Shown: positions 16,444 through 24,793 of the stretch, piece by piece | Layout of the letters: each line of letters opens with the position of its first letter | Position numbering within the stretch: position 1 is the first letter of the stretch | Assembly: GCF_012184415.1 (NCBI RefSeq) | Contig: NZ_VTOX01000003.1 | Coordinates: 434,001 to 498,000 of the forward strand | DNA length: 64,000 nucleotides | Source of the DNA: Ramlibacter lithotrophicus | GTDB lineage: Bacteria; Pseudomonadota; Gammaproteobacteria; Burkholderiales; Burkholderiaceae_C | Reading direction: 5' to 3' | The notes under the pieces: model-generated | What the model was told of the DNA's origin: nothing | Databases searched by the model: none | What the model saw: the letters and a program-made list of their open reading frames with translations, nothing else | Program-made: the position numbers and the translations under genes

Positions 16444-18459
16444 TCACCAGGCGGCGGACTGCCAGGCGCCGTGGCGATACCAGTGCACCTGGTCACGCCA
16501 CAACAGCGAGCGATCGTCCAGGATCGCGCGCTCGCCGGTCACGCCCGACGCCAGCGCCGGCCGGGTGACCAGCCGCTGCCCGGCCACGTCGATCTCGAAC
16601 CGCTGCAACTCGGTCCGGGTGAACTGGTACCACGTGTTCGCCGCGGCCGGCGCACCCGGCGACGGGGTCTCGTGCAGGCTCACCGGGAGGCTGGCGCGCA
16701 CCGTGCCGCCCACCGTCTGCAGGGCGATCCCGTGGTGGTCGTGCAGCACCGTGGCGTCGGTCCCGCGCCGGCCGATCACCGTGCGGTCCGCCTCGCGCGG
16801 CCGCGCCGGGTCGCTCACGTCGATCAGCGAGACCTTCACGCCCTGGTACCAGGCAAACCGGCCGTCGCCGGCGCCCCCGTCCACCACCGCATCCTTGCCG
16901 ACCCCGAGCAGGAGCGTCTCGCTCACCGGGAACAGGTAATCGGAATAGCCTTCCACGTGCAGCTCGCCGGCCATCTTCGGGTCGGCCGGATCGGACAGGT
17001 CCAGGACGTACAGCGGGTCGGTGAGGCGGTACGTGACGAGGTAGCCGCGAGCACCGATGAAGCGCGACGCATACAGCTGCTCACCCGGCTTGCCGAGCGG
17101 CTGCGGCCGTGCCGCGTTGGGCAGTTCGCCGACCACTGCCAGCGCGCCGCCGCGCTCCTGCAGCACCGTGAGGCGCGCCGGCGAGTCGATCGCCGCGGCC
17201 GGCGCGGCCGCCATGGCCATCGGAATGCCTATCCATTGCTCCTGAGTCTGCGTCACCACGCGCAGCGAGCCGTCGTGCTCGCCCAGGCGGAACGACTTGC
17301 GGTTCTGGTCGAAGCCGAGGTGGCCGCTCACGTTGCCCGAGCCGCGGTAGGCGATGTCGAGGCCGTCGAGCGCGAACTTGTGGATGTCGGTGCTGGTTTG
17401 CGGCGCGTACACGGGCAGCCCGCCGCTGGCGGCATAGGCGGTCCGGGTGGTGGCGAGATACAGGTTGCGCTCGGACATGTAGAACGCCTCGGTGCCGCCG
17501 ACGAAGCAGCGCGCCGCGTGCCGGTCGCCGGCCAGGTCGATGCCGACGATGGTGACGATGTCCGGCGTGCGCTGGGCGTTGTCCTCCTGCACCAGGCACG
17601 AGGACGGCGACACCAGGGGCTGCGGCGCCGCGCCGTTCACCGAGATGGTCGGCAGCACCTGCGCCGGCTGCAGCGACTCCAGCAGGGTCCGGTTCGCCTC
17701 GGTCCGCGCCGGGCTCCACCAGGGATCGAATCCCGGCACCTGCGCCGGGTTGCGCAGCACCAGGTACAAGGTGGCGCCGATGCGGCGCGAGCCGATCAGG
17801 TGCGCTGCGATGCGCAAGGTGCGGCGCGGCTGCAGCGGCGCGGCCGCCCCGGCTGTGGCCAGCACCACCTCCGTGGCGCCCTCGCCCCACGACCACGGCG
17901 AGAACCACAGGTCGTACACGCCCCAGCCGGCCGGCCTGCGGCCCAGCGCAGCCACCTGCTGGCGCTCCTCGTCGAGATACAGCCCGGCGCCGCTGACGTC
18001 GGGCGAGAACGGAAGCTGCAGGCTGTCGACCGGCGCCAGCGCCGGCGCGCTCTCGTCCAGGCGCTGGCGGCGCAGCATGGTGCGCTGGCTCGAGTTCGTG
18101 CCCGGCGCGGCCGGATCGAGGCTGAAGACGTGGACGCCGTCGCTCTTGATCAGGTCGGCCTCGTCGACGCCGCTTTCCTGCAGCGTCGTGCCGGAGAACG
18201 CAGGTGCCGCCGGGACCGCGGCGGCGTCCATGGCCGTGACGCCCACGACGGTGCCCCAGCCGAACCCGCGGGGGCTCGTCGGGCCGAGGGCTTCGCGCAA
18301 CCAGGCCGCCAGCCGCGCTTCGTCCGCGGCAACCAGCCGCCAGGGCGCGGGCGCGCCCGGCGGCGGGGCGGCGCCACCGCCGCCGCCGCATCCTGCCACC
18401 AGCACGCCAGCCATCAGGAAACCGGCAAGCTGCACCGCCTGCCGCAGTCGCAAGGCCAT
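16444..18459 (-). CDS. Beta-propeller domain lipoprotein (PF09826-type)
   Basis: 671 residues. The N terminus is a lipoprotein signal with lipobox LVAGC at about residues 19-23 followed by a Gly run, so it should be membrane-anchored and face the periplasm or outside. The segment FSGTTLQESGVDEADLIKSD near residue 90 is the hallmark of the C-terminal beta-propeller family. Repeated strands with DL(A/S)DP and YVLDLSDPADPKMAG fit propeller blades. A GGAGG ribosome site lies 5 bases before the ATG. Family members are secreted proteins of unknown function, sometimes near proteases. Single gene here; its stop lies 107 bases from the Bug gene start. Confidence 0.85.
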   Translation of the reverse strand: MALRLRQAVQLAGFLMAGVLVAGCGGGGGAAPPPGAPAPWRLVAADEARLAAWLREALGPTSPRGFGWGTVVGVTAMDAAAVPAAPAFSGTTLQESGVDEADLIKSDGVHVFSLDPAAPGTNSSQRTMLRRQRLDESAPALAPVDSLQLPFSPDVSGAGLYLDEERQQVAALGRRPAGWGVYDLWFSPWSWGEGATEVVLATAGAAAPLQPRRTLRIAAHLIGSRRIGATLYLVLRNPAQVPGFDPWWSPARTEANRTLLESLQPAQVLPTISVNGAAPQPLVSPSSCLVQEDNAQRTPDIVTIVGIDLAGDRHAARCFVGGTEAFYMSERNLYLATTRTAYAASGGLPVYAPQTSTDIHKFALDGLDIAYRGSGNVSGHLGFDQNRKSFRLGEHDGSLRVVTQTQEQWIGIPMAMAAAPAAAIDSPARLTVLQERGGALAVVGELPNAARPQPLGKPGEQLYASRFIGARGYLVTYRLTDPLYVLDLSDPADPKMAGELHVEGYSDYLFPVSETLLLGVGKDAVVDGGAGDGRFAWYQGVKVSLIDVSDPARPREADRTVIGRRGTDATVLHDHHGIALQTVGGTVRASLPVSLHETPSPGAPAAANTWYQFTRTELQRFEIDVAGQRLVTRPALASGVTGERAILDDRSLLWRDQVHWYRHGAWQSAAW

Positions 18460-18559
18460 CGAAACCTCCACCTGGGCCGGCACCGGCCGGCGCGGCGGGA
18501 CGAGCGCCGCCCCGCGGCGAAAGTGTGCGACCGGCACGCCGCCCCGGGTGTGACCGGCG

Positions 18560-19435
18560 TCACAGTCGGTCGAGAACGACCTGCGCCTCCTGCAGCAGCG
18601 AGCGCGCCAGCGGCACGCATGGCCCTTGCAGCGCCAGCACGATGCCGATGCGGCGCACCGGGGCACGGTCGGGCAGGGGGATGCGGACGATGCGAAGTCC
18701 TCCGCTCCACAGCGGCGGCCAGTCGGGCAGCAAGGCGACGCCGAGGCCCTGGTCGACCAGCGCGGCAATGGCCGCCAGGCTGTCGATCTCCAGCCGCTGG
18801 CGCGGGCGGATGCCATGGTCCCGCAGGTAGCGGTCAGCCAGCTGGCCGCCCACCGACATGCGGTCGTAGCGGATGTAGGGCTCGCGCGCCAGCAGGACAT
18901 GGGCGTCGCTGCCGGCCAGCGCCGCCGGCGCGACCACGACCAGCGGCTCCTCGGTCAAGGCATGCCACTCGCAGTTCTTGGCCACGACGAATTGCGGCTC
19001 CACCACGATGGCGGCGTCGAGTTCGCCGGCGGCCACCCGGCGGCACAGGTCCACCGAGCTGCCCGGCGACACGAACACCGACAGCTCGGGGTGGCGCTGG
19101 TACAGGCGCCGCAGCACCGGGGGCAACACGCTGGTCAGCGCCGAAGAGAAGACACCCAGGCGCAACTCACCCGGCAGGTTGCTGTCATGGGCAATGGCAC
19201 GCAGGTCGCGCAAATCGCGCAGCAGCCCGCGGGCGCGCTCGAGGATCTTGAGTCCGGCTTCGGTCACGCGCACCGAGCGGCCGGCCCGCTGGATCAGCGG
19301 CGTGCCGAGTTCCGCTTCCAGGGCGTGCAGCCGCGCCGCGACGGCAGCCGGCGTGATGTCCAGGCGCCGCGCGGCCTGCGCCATCGAGCCGGCCTCGGCC
19401 ACGGTGACGAAGCTGTGCAGGAACTCGATGTTCAT
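18560..19435 (-). CDS. LysR family transcriptional regulator
   Basis: 291 residues. N-terminal winged helix-turn-helix MNIEFLHSFVTVAEAGSMAQ through PAAVAARLHALEAELG and LIQRAGRSVRVTEAG, then a type-2 periplasmic-binding-fold effector domain (about 90-290). It is the last gene of a minus-strand row Bug-dehydratase-lysR, separated from the dehydratase by 45 bases. It probably controls that row and the divergent lyase/reductase operon; candidate sites lie at 22334-22354. The effector is presumably a sugar acid or its dehydration product (inference). Confidence 0.9.
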   Translation of the reverse strand: MNIEFLHSFVTVAEAGSMAQAARRLDITPAAVAARLHALEAELGTPLIQRAGRSVRVTEAGLKILERARGLLRDLRDLRAIAHDSNLPGELRLGVFSSALTSVLPPVLRRLYQRHPELSVFVSPGSSVDLCRRVAAGELDAAIVVEPQFVVAKNCEWHALTEEPLVVVAPAALAGSDAHVLLAREPYIRYDRMSVGGQLADRYLRDHGIRPRQRLEIDSLAAIAALVDQGLGVALLPDWPPLWSGGLRIVRIPLPDRAPVRRIGIVLALQGPCVPLARSLLQEAQVVLDRL

Positions 19436-19480
19436 GGCCGGGAGTATCGCGCAGCGGCGACGCTCCCCAGCCGCGGGCGC

Positions 19481-21238
19481 TCAGGCCTTCGGCACGCGAT
19501 CCACTGTCTGCGGCGGGCGCAGGAAGTCGAAGTCGACACCCTGGTCGGCCTGCGTCACCGTGTCGAGGAACAGCTTGCGGTAGCCGCGGTCGGCGCTGGG
19601 CACGGTCACCGGCGACTCCTTGGCGCGCCGCGCCAGTTCCTCCGCCGACACCAGCAGGCTGATCTCGCGCTGGCTCACCGACAGCCGGATCCGGTCGCCG
19701 GTGCGCACGTAGCCCAGGGGGCCGCCGATGGCCGACTCCGGCGTGACGTGCAGCACGATCGTGCCGAACGCGGTGCCGCTCATGCGGCCGTCGGAGATGC
19801 GCACCATGTCCTTGACGCCCTGGCGCGCGAGCTTGCGCGGCAGCGGGATGTAGCCGGCCTCGGGCATCCCGGGCGCGCCCTTGGGACCGATGTTCTTGAG
19901 CACCAGGATGTCGTCGGCGTTGACGTCGAGGTCGTCGCTGTCGATGCGCGCCGCCAGGTCGGCCAGCCCTTCGAACACGACGGCGCGGCCTTCGTGCTCC
20001 ATCAGCTTCGGGTCGGCCGCGGACTGCTTGATGATGGCGCCGCCGGGCGCCAGGTTGCCTTCCAGCACGGCGATGCCGCCCTGCGGATAGATCGGGTTGT
20101 CGCGCGAGCGGATCACGTCCTGGCTGAATGGCGGCGCCGCCCGCTCCAGTTCCTCGCCGAGCGTGCGTCCGGTCACCGTCAGCGCGTCGAGGTGCAGCAG
20201 GGGCTTGAGTTCTCGCAGCAGCGTGGTCATGCCGCCGGCGGCGTGGAAATGCTCCATGTAGTGCTGGCCCGAAGGCTTGAGGTCGACCAGCACCGGCGTC
20301 TCGCGGCCCATGCGGTCCAGCGCTTTCAGGTCGATCTCGAATCCCATGCGGCCGGCGATGGCCGTCAGGTGCACGATGCCGTTGGTCGAGCCGCCGATGG
20401 CGAGCAGCACCCGCATCGCGTTCTCGAAGGCCCTGGCGGTCAGCACCTTGTCGATGGTGAGCCTGGCCTTGGCCATCTGCACGGCCACGGTGCCGGTCTC
20501 CTCGGCCACCCGCATGCGTGCCGACGTGACGGCGGGCGGCGCGGCGCCGCCCGGCACGGTCATGCCCAGCGCCTCGGCGATGCACGCCATCGTGCTCGCC
20601 GTCCCCATCACCGAGCAGGTGCCGACGCTGGCGACCAGCTGGTTGTTGACGTCGGCGATCTCGGTGGCGTCGATTTCGTCGGCGCGGTACTTGCCCCAGA
20701 AGCGGCGGCAGTCGGTGCACGCGCCGACGGTCTCGCCGCGATGCGAACCGGTGAGCATCGAACCGGTGATCAACTGGATCGCGGGCAGGCCGGCCGAGGC
20801 GGCGCCCATCAACTGGGCCGGCACGGTCTTGTCGCAGCCGCCGATCAGCACCACCGCGTCCATCGGCTGCGCCCGCAGCATCTCCTCGGTGTCCATGGAC
20901 ATCAGGTTGCGCAGGTACATGCTGGTGGGCTGCGCGAAGCTCTCGCCGATCGAGATGGTCGGGAACTTCACCGGCAGGCCGCCGGCCAGCATCACGCCGC
21001 GCTGCACGGCCTCGACCAGCTGCGGCATGTTGCCGTGGCACGGGTTGTAGCCGCTGCCGGTGTCGGCGATGCCGATCACCGGGCGGTCGAGGGCGTGGTC
21101 GGTCAGGCCGGCGCCCTTGATGAAGGCCTTGCGCAGGAACAGCGAGAAGCCGGCGTCGCCGTAGTTGACCAGGCCGCGGCTCATGCCGGTGGCGTCGCCG
21201 CCGCCGGGTTTCTTGGGATCGAATGGGGATGAGGACAT
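19481..21238 (-). CDS. IlvD/EDD family dehydratase, sugar-acid type
   Basis: 585 residues of the Fe-S dehydratase family that includes dihydroxy-acid, 6-phosphogluconate and sugar-acid dehydratases. Candidate cluster cysteines appear in SGYNPCHGN, IGGCDKTVPAQ and SVGTCSVMGTASTM; the last motif (C-x-x-MGTASTM, then EALGM) is typical of pentonate/hexonate dehydratases. The N-terminal GMSRGLVNYGDAGFSLFLRK also fits the L-arabinonate/D-xylonate group. The reaction would be dehydration of an aldonate to a 2-keto-3-deoxy acid. The next gene upstream encodes a Bug receptor (25-base gap) and a DapA-family lyase lies in the divergent operon, completing a plausible pathway. Which sugar acid cannot be told. 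Confidence 0.9.
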   Translation of the reverse strand: MSSSPFDPKKPGGGDATGMSRGLVNYGDAGFSLFLRKAFIKGAGLTDHALDRPVIGIADTGSGYNPCHGNMPQLVEAVQRGVMLAGGLPVKFPTISIGESFAQPTSMYLRNLMSMDTEEMLRAQPMDAVVLIGGCDKTVPAQLMGAASAGLPAIQLITGSMLTGSHRGETVGACTDCRRFWGKYRADEIDATEIADVNNQLVASVGTCSVMGTASTMACIAEALGMTVPGGAAPPAVTSARMRVAEETGTVAVQMAKARLTIDKVLTARAFENAMRVLLAIGGSTNGIVHLTAIAGRMGFEIDLKALDRMGRETPVLVDLKPSGQHYMEHFHAAGGMTTLLRELKPLLHLDALTVTGRTLGEELERAAPPFSQDVIRSRDNPIYPQGGIAVLEGNLAPGGAIIKQSAADPKLMEHEGRAVVFEGLADLAARIDSDDLDVNADDILVLKNIGPKGAPGMPEAGYIPLPRKLARQGVKDMVRISDGRMSGTAFGTIVLHVTPESAIGGPLGYVRTGDRIRLSVSQREISLLVSAEELARRAKESPVTVPSADRGYRKLFLDTVTQADQGVDFDFLRPPQTVDRVPKA

Positions 21239-21263
21239 GGGGAAACGCCTGGTGAATCCCCGA

Positions 21264-22256
21264 TTATTCGTCGGCCCTGATGCCGGTCTGGTCGATCACC
21301 CTGGCCCATTTGGCGATTTCGCCCTTCAGGCGCTCGGCCGCGAGCGCGGGCGTCTGCGGCGCCAGCACGTAGACGCCCTGCTGCAGGAACTGCTCCCTGG
21401 CGGCCGCGTCCTGCATGACCTTGCCGATCTCGCTGTTGAGCCTGGCGACGATGTCGGCTGGCGTGCCGGCGGGCACCAGGACGCCGAAGGTGGAGGTCAC
21501 GTCGAAATCCTTCCAGGCGGCCTCGGCCACCGTCGGCACCTCCGGCAGCATGGAGATGCGCTGCGGCGTGGTCACGGCCAGCGCCCGCAGCTTGCCCGCC
21601 TTGACCTGCTGAAGCGCCGCCGGCACCGTCTCGGCCATCATCAGCACCTGGCCGCCGACCAGGTCGTTCATGGCCGGGCCGCTGCCCTTGTACGGCACGT
21701 GGATCATGTCGGCGCCGGCCTGCAGCCGGAACATCTCGGCGGCCATGCGCTGCGGCGCGCCGGCGCCCGAGGATGCGTAGGTGAGCTTGCCGGGGTTGGA
21801 CCTGGCGTAGGAGACCAGCTGGCCGAAGTTCTGCACCGGCACCGACGGGTGCACCACGAACACCAGCGGGACGTAGCCGACCACCTGCACCGCCGTGAGG
21901 TCCTTCTGCAGGTCGTAAGGGAGCTTGCCGCGCTCCAGCCTGGCCATGGTCGAATGCGAGGTCATGGCGCCCATCAGGATGGTGTAGCCGTCCGGTTTCG
22001 CCTTGGCCACGGCATCGGCGCCGATGTTGCCGCCGGCGCCGCCGCGGTTGTCGACGACCACCTGCTGGCCCAGGGCCGTCGACAGGCGCTGCGCCACGAT
22101 GCGGCCGATGACGTCGGTCGCTCCGCCGGGCGGATACGGAACGATCATGCGGATGGGCTTGTCGGGATAGGCGGCCCAGGCCAAGGCGGGCAATAGCGCG
22201 GCGGCAGCGGCGGCGGCGCACAGGCCCCGGCGCAGGAAGCTGGCAATGGCGGTCAT
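21264..22256 (-). CDS. Bug family tripartite tricarboxylate-type binding protein
   Basis: 330 residues. The signal peptide starts MTAIASFLRRGLCAAAAAAA and is cleaved near AWAA. Mature motifs: PDKPIRMIVPYPPGGATDVIG, DNRGGAGGNIGADAVAK and MIHVPYKGSGPAMNDLVGG. The ATG at 22256 has GGAG nine bases upstream; the ATG three codons earlier touches that site and is less likely. It heads the minus-strand row leading into the IlvD/EDD dehydratase and LysR genes, so it most likely captures the sugar acid that the dehydratase consumes. Confidence 0.92.
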   Translation of the reverse strand: MTAIASFLRRGLCAAAAAAALLPALAWAAYPDKPIRMIVPYPPGGATDVIGRIVAQRLSTALGQQVVVDNRGGAGGNIGADAVAKAKPDGYTILMGAMTSHSTMARLERGKLPYDLQKDLTAVQVVGYVPLVFVVHPSVPVQNFGQLVSYARSNPGKLTYASSGAGAPQRMAAEMFRLQAGADMIHVPYKGSGPAMNDLVGGQVLMMAETVPAALQQVKAGKLRALAVTTPQRISMLPEVPTVAEAAWKDFDVTSTFGVLVPAGTPADIVARLNSEIGKVMQDAAAREQFLQQGVYVLAPQTPALAAERLKGEIAKWARVIDQTGIRADE

Positions 22257-22333
22257 GTCCTTCATCTCCGGTTTGTTCCAGGAAGGGCGGCAGTGTCCGG
22301 CGGCGTCCGCGGGACGGCAAGCTGCCGGGCTTA

Positions 22334-22354
22334 TCTTCACAAGAAAGAATTTCT
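22334..22354. promoter_or_regulatory. Candidate LysR operator in a divergent promoter
   Basis: Two overlapping dyads lie in the 207-base gap between divergent operons: TCTT-CAC-AAGA (22334-22344) and AGAAA-GAA-TTTCT (22342-22354). The stretch is locally AT-rich in a GC-rich setting. It is a reasonable binding place for the LysR protein encoded at the end of the left operon, but arm length is short. Confidence 0.35.
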
Positions 22355-22463
22355 GGGGCCGATGCGGTGAAAATCGGCCGGTCTGGCCGTCGAGCGGCGC
22401 CGCAAGGCCCGTCCGCGCGACCCGGCCCAGCCGTTTTCCAGTCGTTCACACGAGACCACCGTC

Positions 22464-23390
22464 ATGACCACAGCACGCCTGAAGGGCATCTTCTCGCCCG
22501 TCCTCACGCCGTTCAACCCGGACTACACGCCGGATCCGGTACGCTTGCAGCGCCATTGCCGCTGGCTGCTGGAGCAGGACGTGGGGCTGGCGATCTTCGG
22601 CACCAATTCCGAGGCCAATTCGCTGTCGGTCGCCGAGAAGCGGCGCCTGCTCGGTGCGCTGCTGGAAGCCGGCCTGCCGGCCGCGCGCATGATGCCCGGC
22701 ACCGGCGCCTGCGCCCTGCCCGATGCCATCGAGCTGACCAGGGCGGCCGTGGAAGCCGGCTGCGGCGGCGTGCTGATGCTGCCGCCCTTCTATTACAAGG
22801 GCGTGAGCGAAGAGGGCCTCTACCGCGCCTTCGCCAGCGTGATCGACGCGGTGGCCGACGAGCGACTGCGCATCTACCTGTACCACATCCCGCCGGTGTC
22901 GCAGGTGCCGATCACGCGCGGCCTGATCGCGCGGCTGCTGAAGGCCTATCCGCGCGCGATCGCCGGCATGAAGGACAGCTCGGGCGACTGGAACAACACC
23001 AAGGCGATGCTCGAGGAATTCGCGCCTCAGGGCTTCGACGTGTTCGCCGGCAGCGAGAACTTCCTGCTGCGCAACCTGCGCGGCGGCGGCGCCGGCTGCA
23101 TCACCGCCACCGGCAACGTGAATCCGGGCGCCATCGTCCAGCTGTACAAGACCTGGCAGGGCAGCGAGGCCGACGCGCAGCAGGCGAACCTGGACGCCGT
23201 CCGTGCCGTGTTCGCGCAGTTCCCCATGATTCCGGCGATGAAGGCCGCGATCGCCTGGAAGAGCGGCCGGGACGCATGGCGGACGGTGCGCCCGCCGCTG
23301 GTGGAGCTCGACGCGCAGCAGCAGCAGGCGCTGCAGGCGGCGCTGGACCAGGCCGGGTTTGCCATGCCCAACGCTGCGTCGCTCGCCTGA
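22464..23390 (+). CDS. DapA/NanA family lyase or dehydratase
   Basis: 308 residues of the class I aldolase-like family that includes dihydrodipicolinate synthase, N-acetylneuraminate lyase and 2-keto-3-deoxy acid aldolases/dehydratases. Visible: GIFSPVLTPFNPD at the N terminus, FGTNSEANSLSV (glycine/Ser-Glu loop), YLYHIPPVS with the catalytic Tyr, and AGMKDSSGDW with the Schiff-base Lys. It is the first gene of a two-gene operon with the Ldh-family reductase (2-base gap), divergent from the sugar-acid dehydratase row. Acting on a 2-keto-3-deoxy acid, either by aldol cleavage or dehydration, is the best inference; lysine biosynthesis is unlikely in this place. Confidence 0.9.
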   Translation: MTTARLKGIFSPVLTPFNPDYTPDPVRLQRHCRWLLEQDVGLAIFGTNSEANSLSVAEKRRLLGALLEAGLPAARMMPGTGACALPDAIELTRAAVEAGCGGVLMLPPFYYKGVSEEGLYRAFASVIDAVADERLRIYLYHIPPVSQVPITRGLIARLLKAYPRAIAGMKDSSGDWNNTKAMLEEFAPQGFDVFAGSENFLLRNLRGGGAGCITATGNVNPGAIVQLYKTWQGSEADAQQANLDAVRAVFAQFPMIPAMKAAIAWKSGRDAWRTVRPPLVELDAQQQQALQAALDQAGFAMPNAASLA

Positions 23391-23392
23391 AC

Positions 23393-24460
23393 ATGGCGGG
23401 CCAGCAGGAGCACCACCGCTTCAGCGCCGACGCGCTCGAGACGTTCGCGCGGACGCTGCTCGTGAAGTCCGGCCTGGCCGGCGACAAGGCGGCGGCCGTC
23501 GCGACCGTCCTGGTCGAGGGCGACCTGCTGGGGCACGCGACGCACGGACTGCAGCTGCTCGCCGGCTACCTGGACGACATCGCCAGCGGCGCGATGACCA
23601 CCGACGGCGCTCCGGAGGTGGTGGCCGATCACGGTGCGGTGCTCACGTGGGACGCGAGGCGCCTGCCCGGCCCCTGGATCATGCTGGAGGCGCTGGACGC
23701 CGCCTGCGAACGGGCGCAGCGCTTCGGCATTGGCGCGGTGTCGGTGCGCCGCAGCCACCACATCGCCGCGCTGGCGCCGTATGCCCGGCGGGTCGCCGAG
23801 CGCGGCATGGTGCTGCTGCTCATGACCTCGGCGCCGTCCGGGGGCAGCGTGGCGCCGTACGGCGGCACCGGGCCGCTGTTCTCGCCGAGCCCGATCGGCG
23901 TCGGCTTCCCCACCGGCGCCGAGCCGGTGCTGGTGGATGTGTCGACCTCGATCACCACCAACGGCATGACCAACCTGCTGGCGCGCGAGGGCCGCAAGCT
24001 GCCTGGCCCGTGGCTGATGGACGAGGCCGGGCACGCCACGGACGATCCCACCGTCGCCGTGGCGCCGCGCAAGGGCACGCTGTTGCCCTTGGGCGGCATG
24101 GACGCCGGCCACAAGGGATACGGCCTCGGCCTGATGGTCGAGGCCTTCACGGCGGGCCTCGCCGGGCACGGGCGGTCCGACCCCGGACCGCGCTTCGGGG
24201 CGACCTTGTTCGTGCAGGTCCTCGATCCGCGTGCCTTCAGCGGCGCGCAGGCCTTCACCGGCCAGATGGACTGGATTGCCGAACGCTGCCACCAGAACCC
24301 GCCGCTCGATCCGGCGCGGCCGGTGCGCCTGCCCGGCGAACGCGGCCTCGCCCTGCGCCGGGAGCAGTTGGCCGGCGGGGTGCGGCTGCACGCGCGCATC
24401 GTGCAGGCCCTGTCGAAGTGGGCCGAGCAACTGGACGTGCCCCTGCCGGCAGCCCTCTGA
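23393..24460 (+). CDS. Ldh-family (malate/lactate/sulfolactate type) oxidoreductase
   Basis: 355 residues of the NAD(P)H-dependent Ldh/YiaK family, unrelated in fold to Rossmann lactate dehydrogenases. Family signatures: GDLLGHATHGLQLLAGYLD at about residues 43-61, GAVSVRRSHHIAALAPYARR (catalytic His pair), DVSTSITTNGM and MDAGHKGYGLGLMVEAF. It follows the DapA-family gene by two bases, so the two are co-translated. In this family the substrate is a 2-keto acid reduced, or a 2-hydroxy acid oxidised; here probably an intermediate of the sugar-acid pathway. A terminator-like hairpin follows the stop. Confidence 0.9.
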   Translation: MAGQQEHHRFSADALETFARTLLVKSGLAGDKAAAVATVLVEGDLLGHATHGLQLLAGYLDDIASGAMTTDGAPEVVADHGAVLTWDARRLPGPWIMLEALDAACERAQRFGIGAVSVRRSHHIAALAPYARRVAERGMVLLLMTSAPSGGSVAPYGGTGPLFSPSPIGVGFPTGAEPVLVDVSTSITTNGMTNLLAREGRKLPGPWLMDEAGHATDDPTVAVAPRKGTLLPLGGMDAGHKGYGLGLMVEAFTAGLAGHGRSDPGPRFGATLFVQVLDPRAFSGAQAFTGQMDWIAERCHQNPPLDPARPVRLPGERGLALRREQLAGGVRLHARIVQALSKWAEQLDVPLPAAL

Positions 24461-24793
24461 AACGCTCGCCCGCCGGGGGCAGCAGCCCCGGCCGCAGCCT
24501 CCCACTCACCGACGGGCTTCCGCCCCATGGCTGTCCGCCGCCGCATCGCGGCGGCGCGCACCATCTCGCGCCACGCAGCTAACACTTTCTCGCCAATACT
24601 GCACGGCGGAATCAGTTCAACCCTATTGTCCTGCTGGTTTTTTGGGAACAGAATCCATCTGGTGGACATGGTCAATACCTGAAAACGACGAGATCTCCTG
24701 TTCCTTGCCGACGGGACGGGTGTGGGCCAACGGGAGTTCCGCCAGGAGGACGCCACTGCTGTCCAGGCGCCCATCTCTCTCGAACGTTTTTTC
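24461..24793. other. Intergenic region upstream of the decaheme cytochrome
   Basis: 333 bases without a supported gene. The left end holds a terminator-like hairpin. The stretch from about 24580 to 24700 is clearly AT-richer than its surroundings, with TTGTCC (24626-24631) and CAGAAT (24649-24654) 17 bases apart as a weak promoter candidate for the cytochrome gene. An inverted pair GGAACAG (24645-24651)/CTGTTCC (24698-24704) is present but widely spaced. No ANR/FNR-type box was found. Confidence 0.4.
24472..24492 (+). terminator. Hairpin after the lyase/reductase operon
   Basis: GCCGGGG (24472-24478) pairs with CCCCGGC (24486-24492) around a 7-base loop, 12 bases after the reductase stop. 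GC-rich stem without a T-run. Confidence 0.4.

Noticed and set aside
24645..24704. Inverted repeat GGAACAG/CTGTTCC upstream of the decaheme cytochrome
   Set aside because: Only 7-bp arms with a 46-base loop and no known operator form; could be chance in a 330-base gap. Recorded inside the intergenic entry only.
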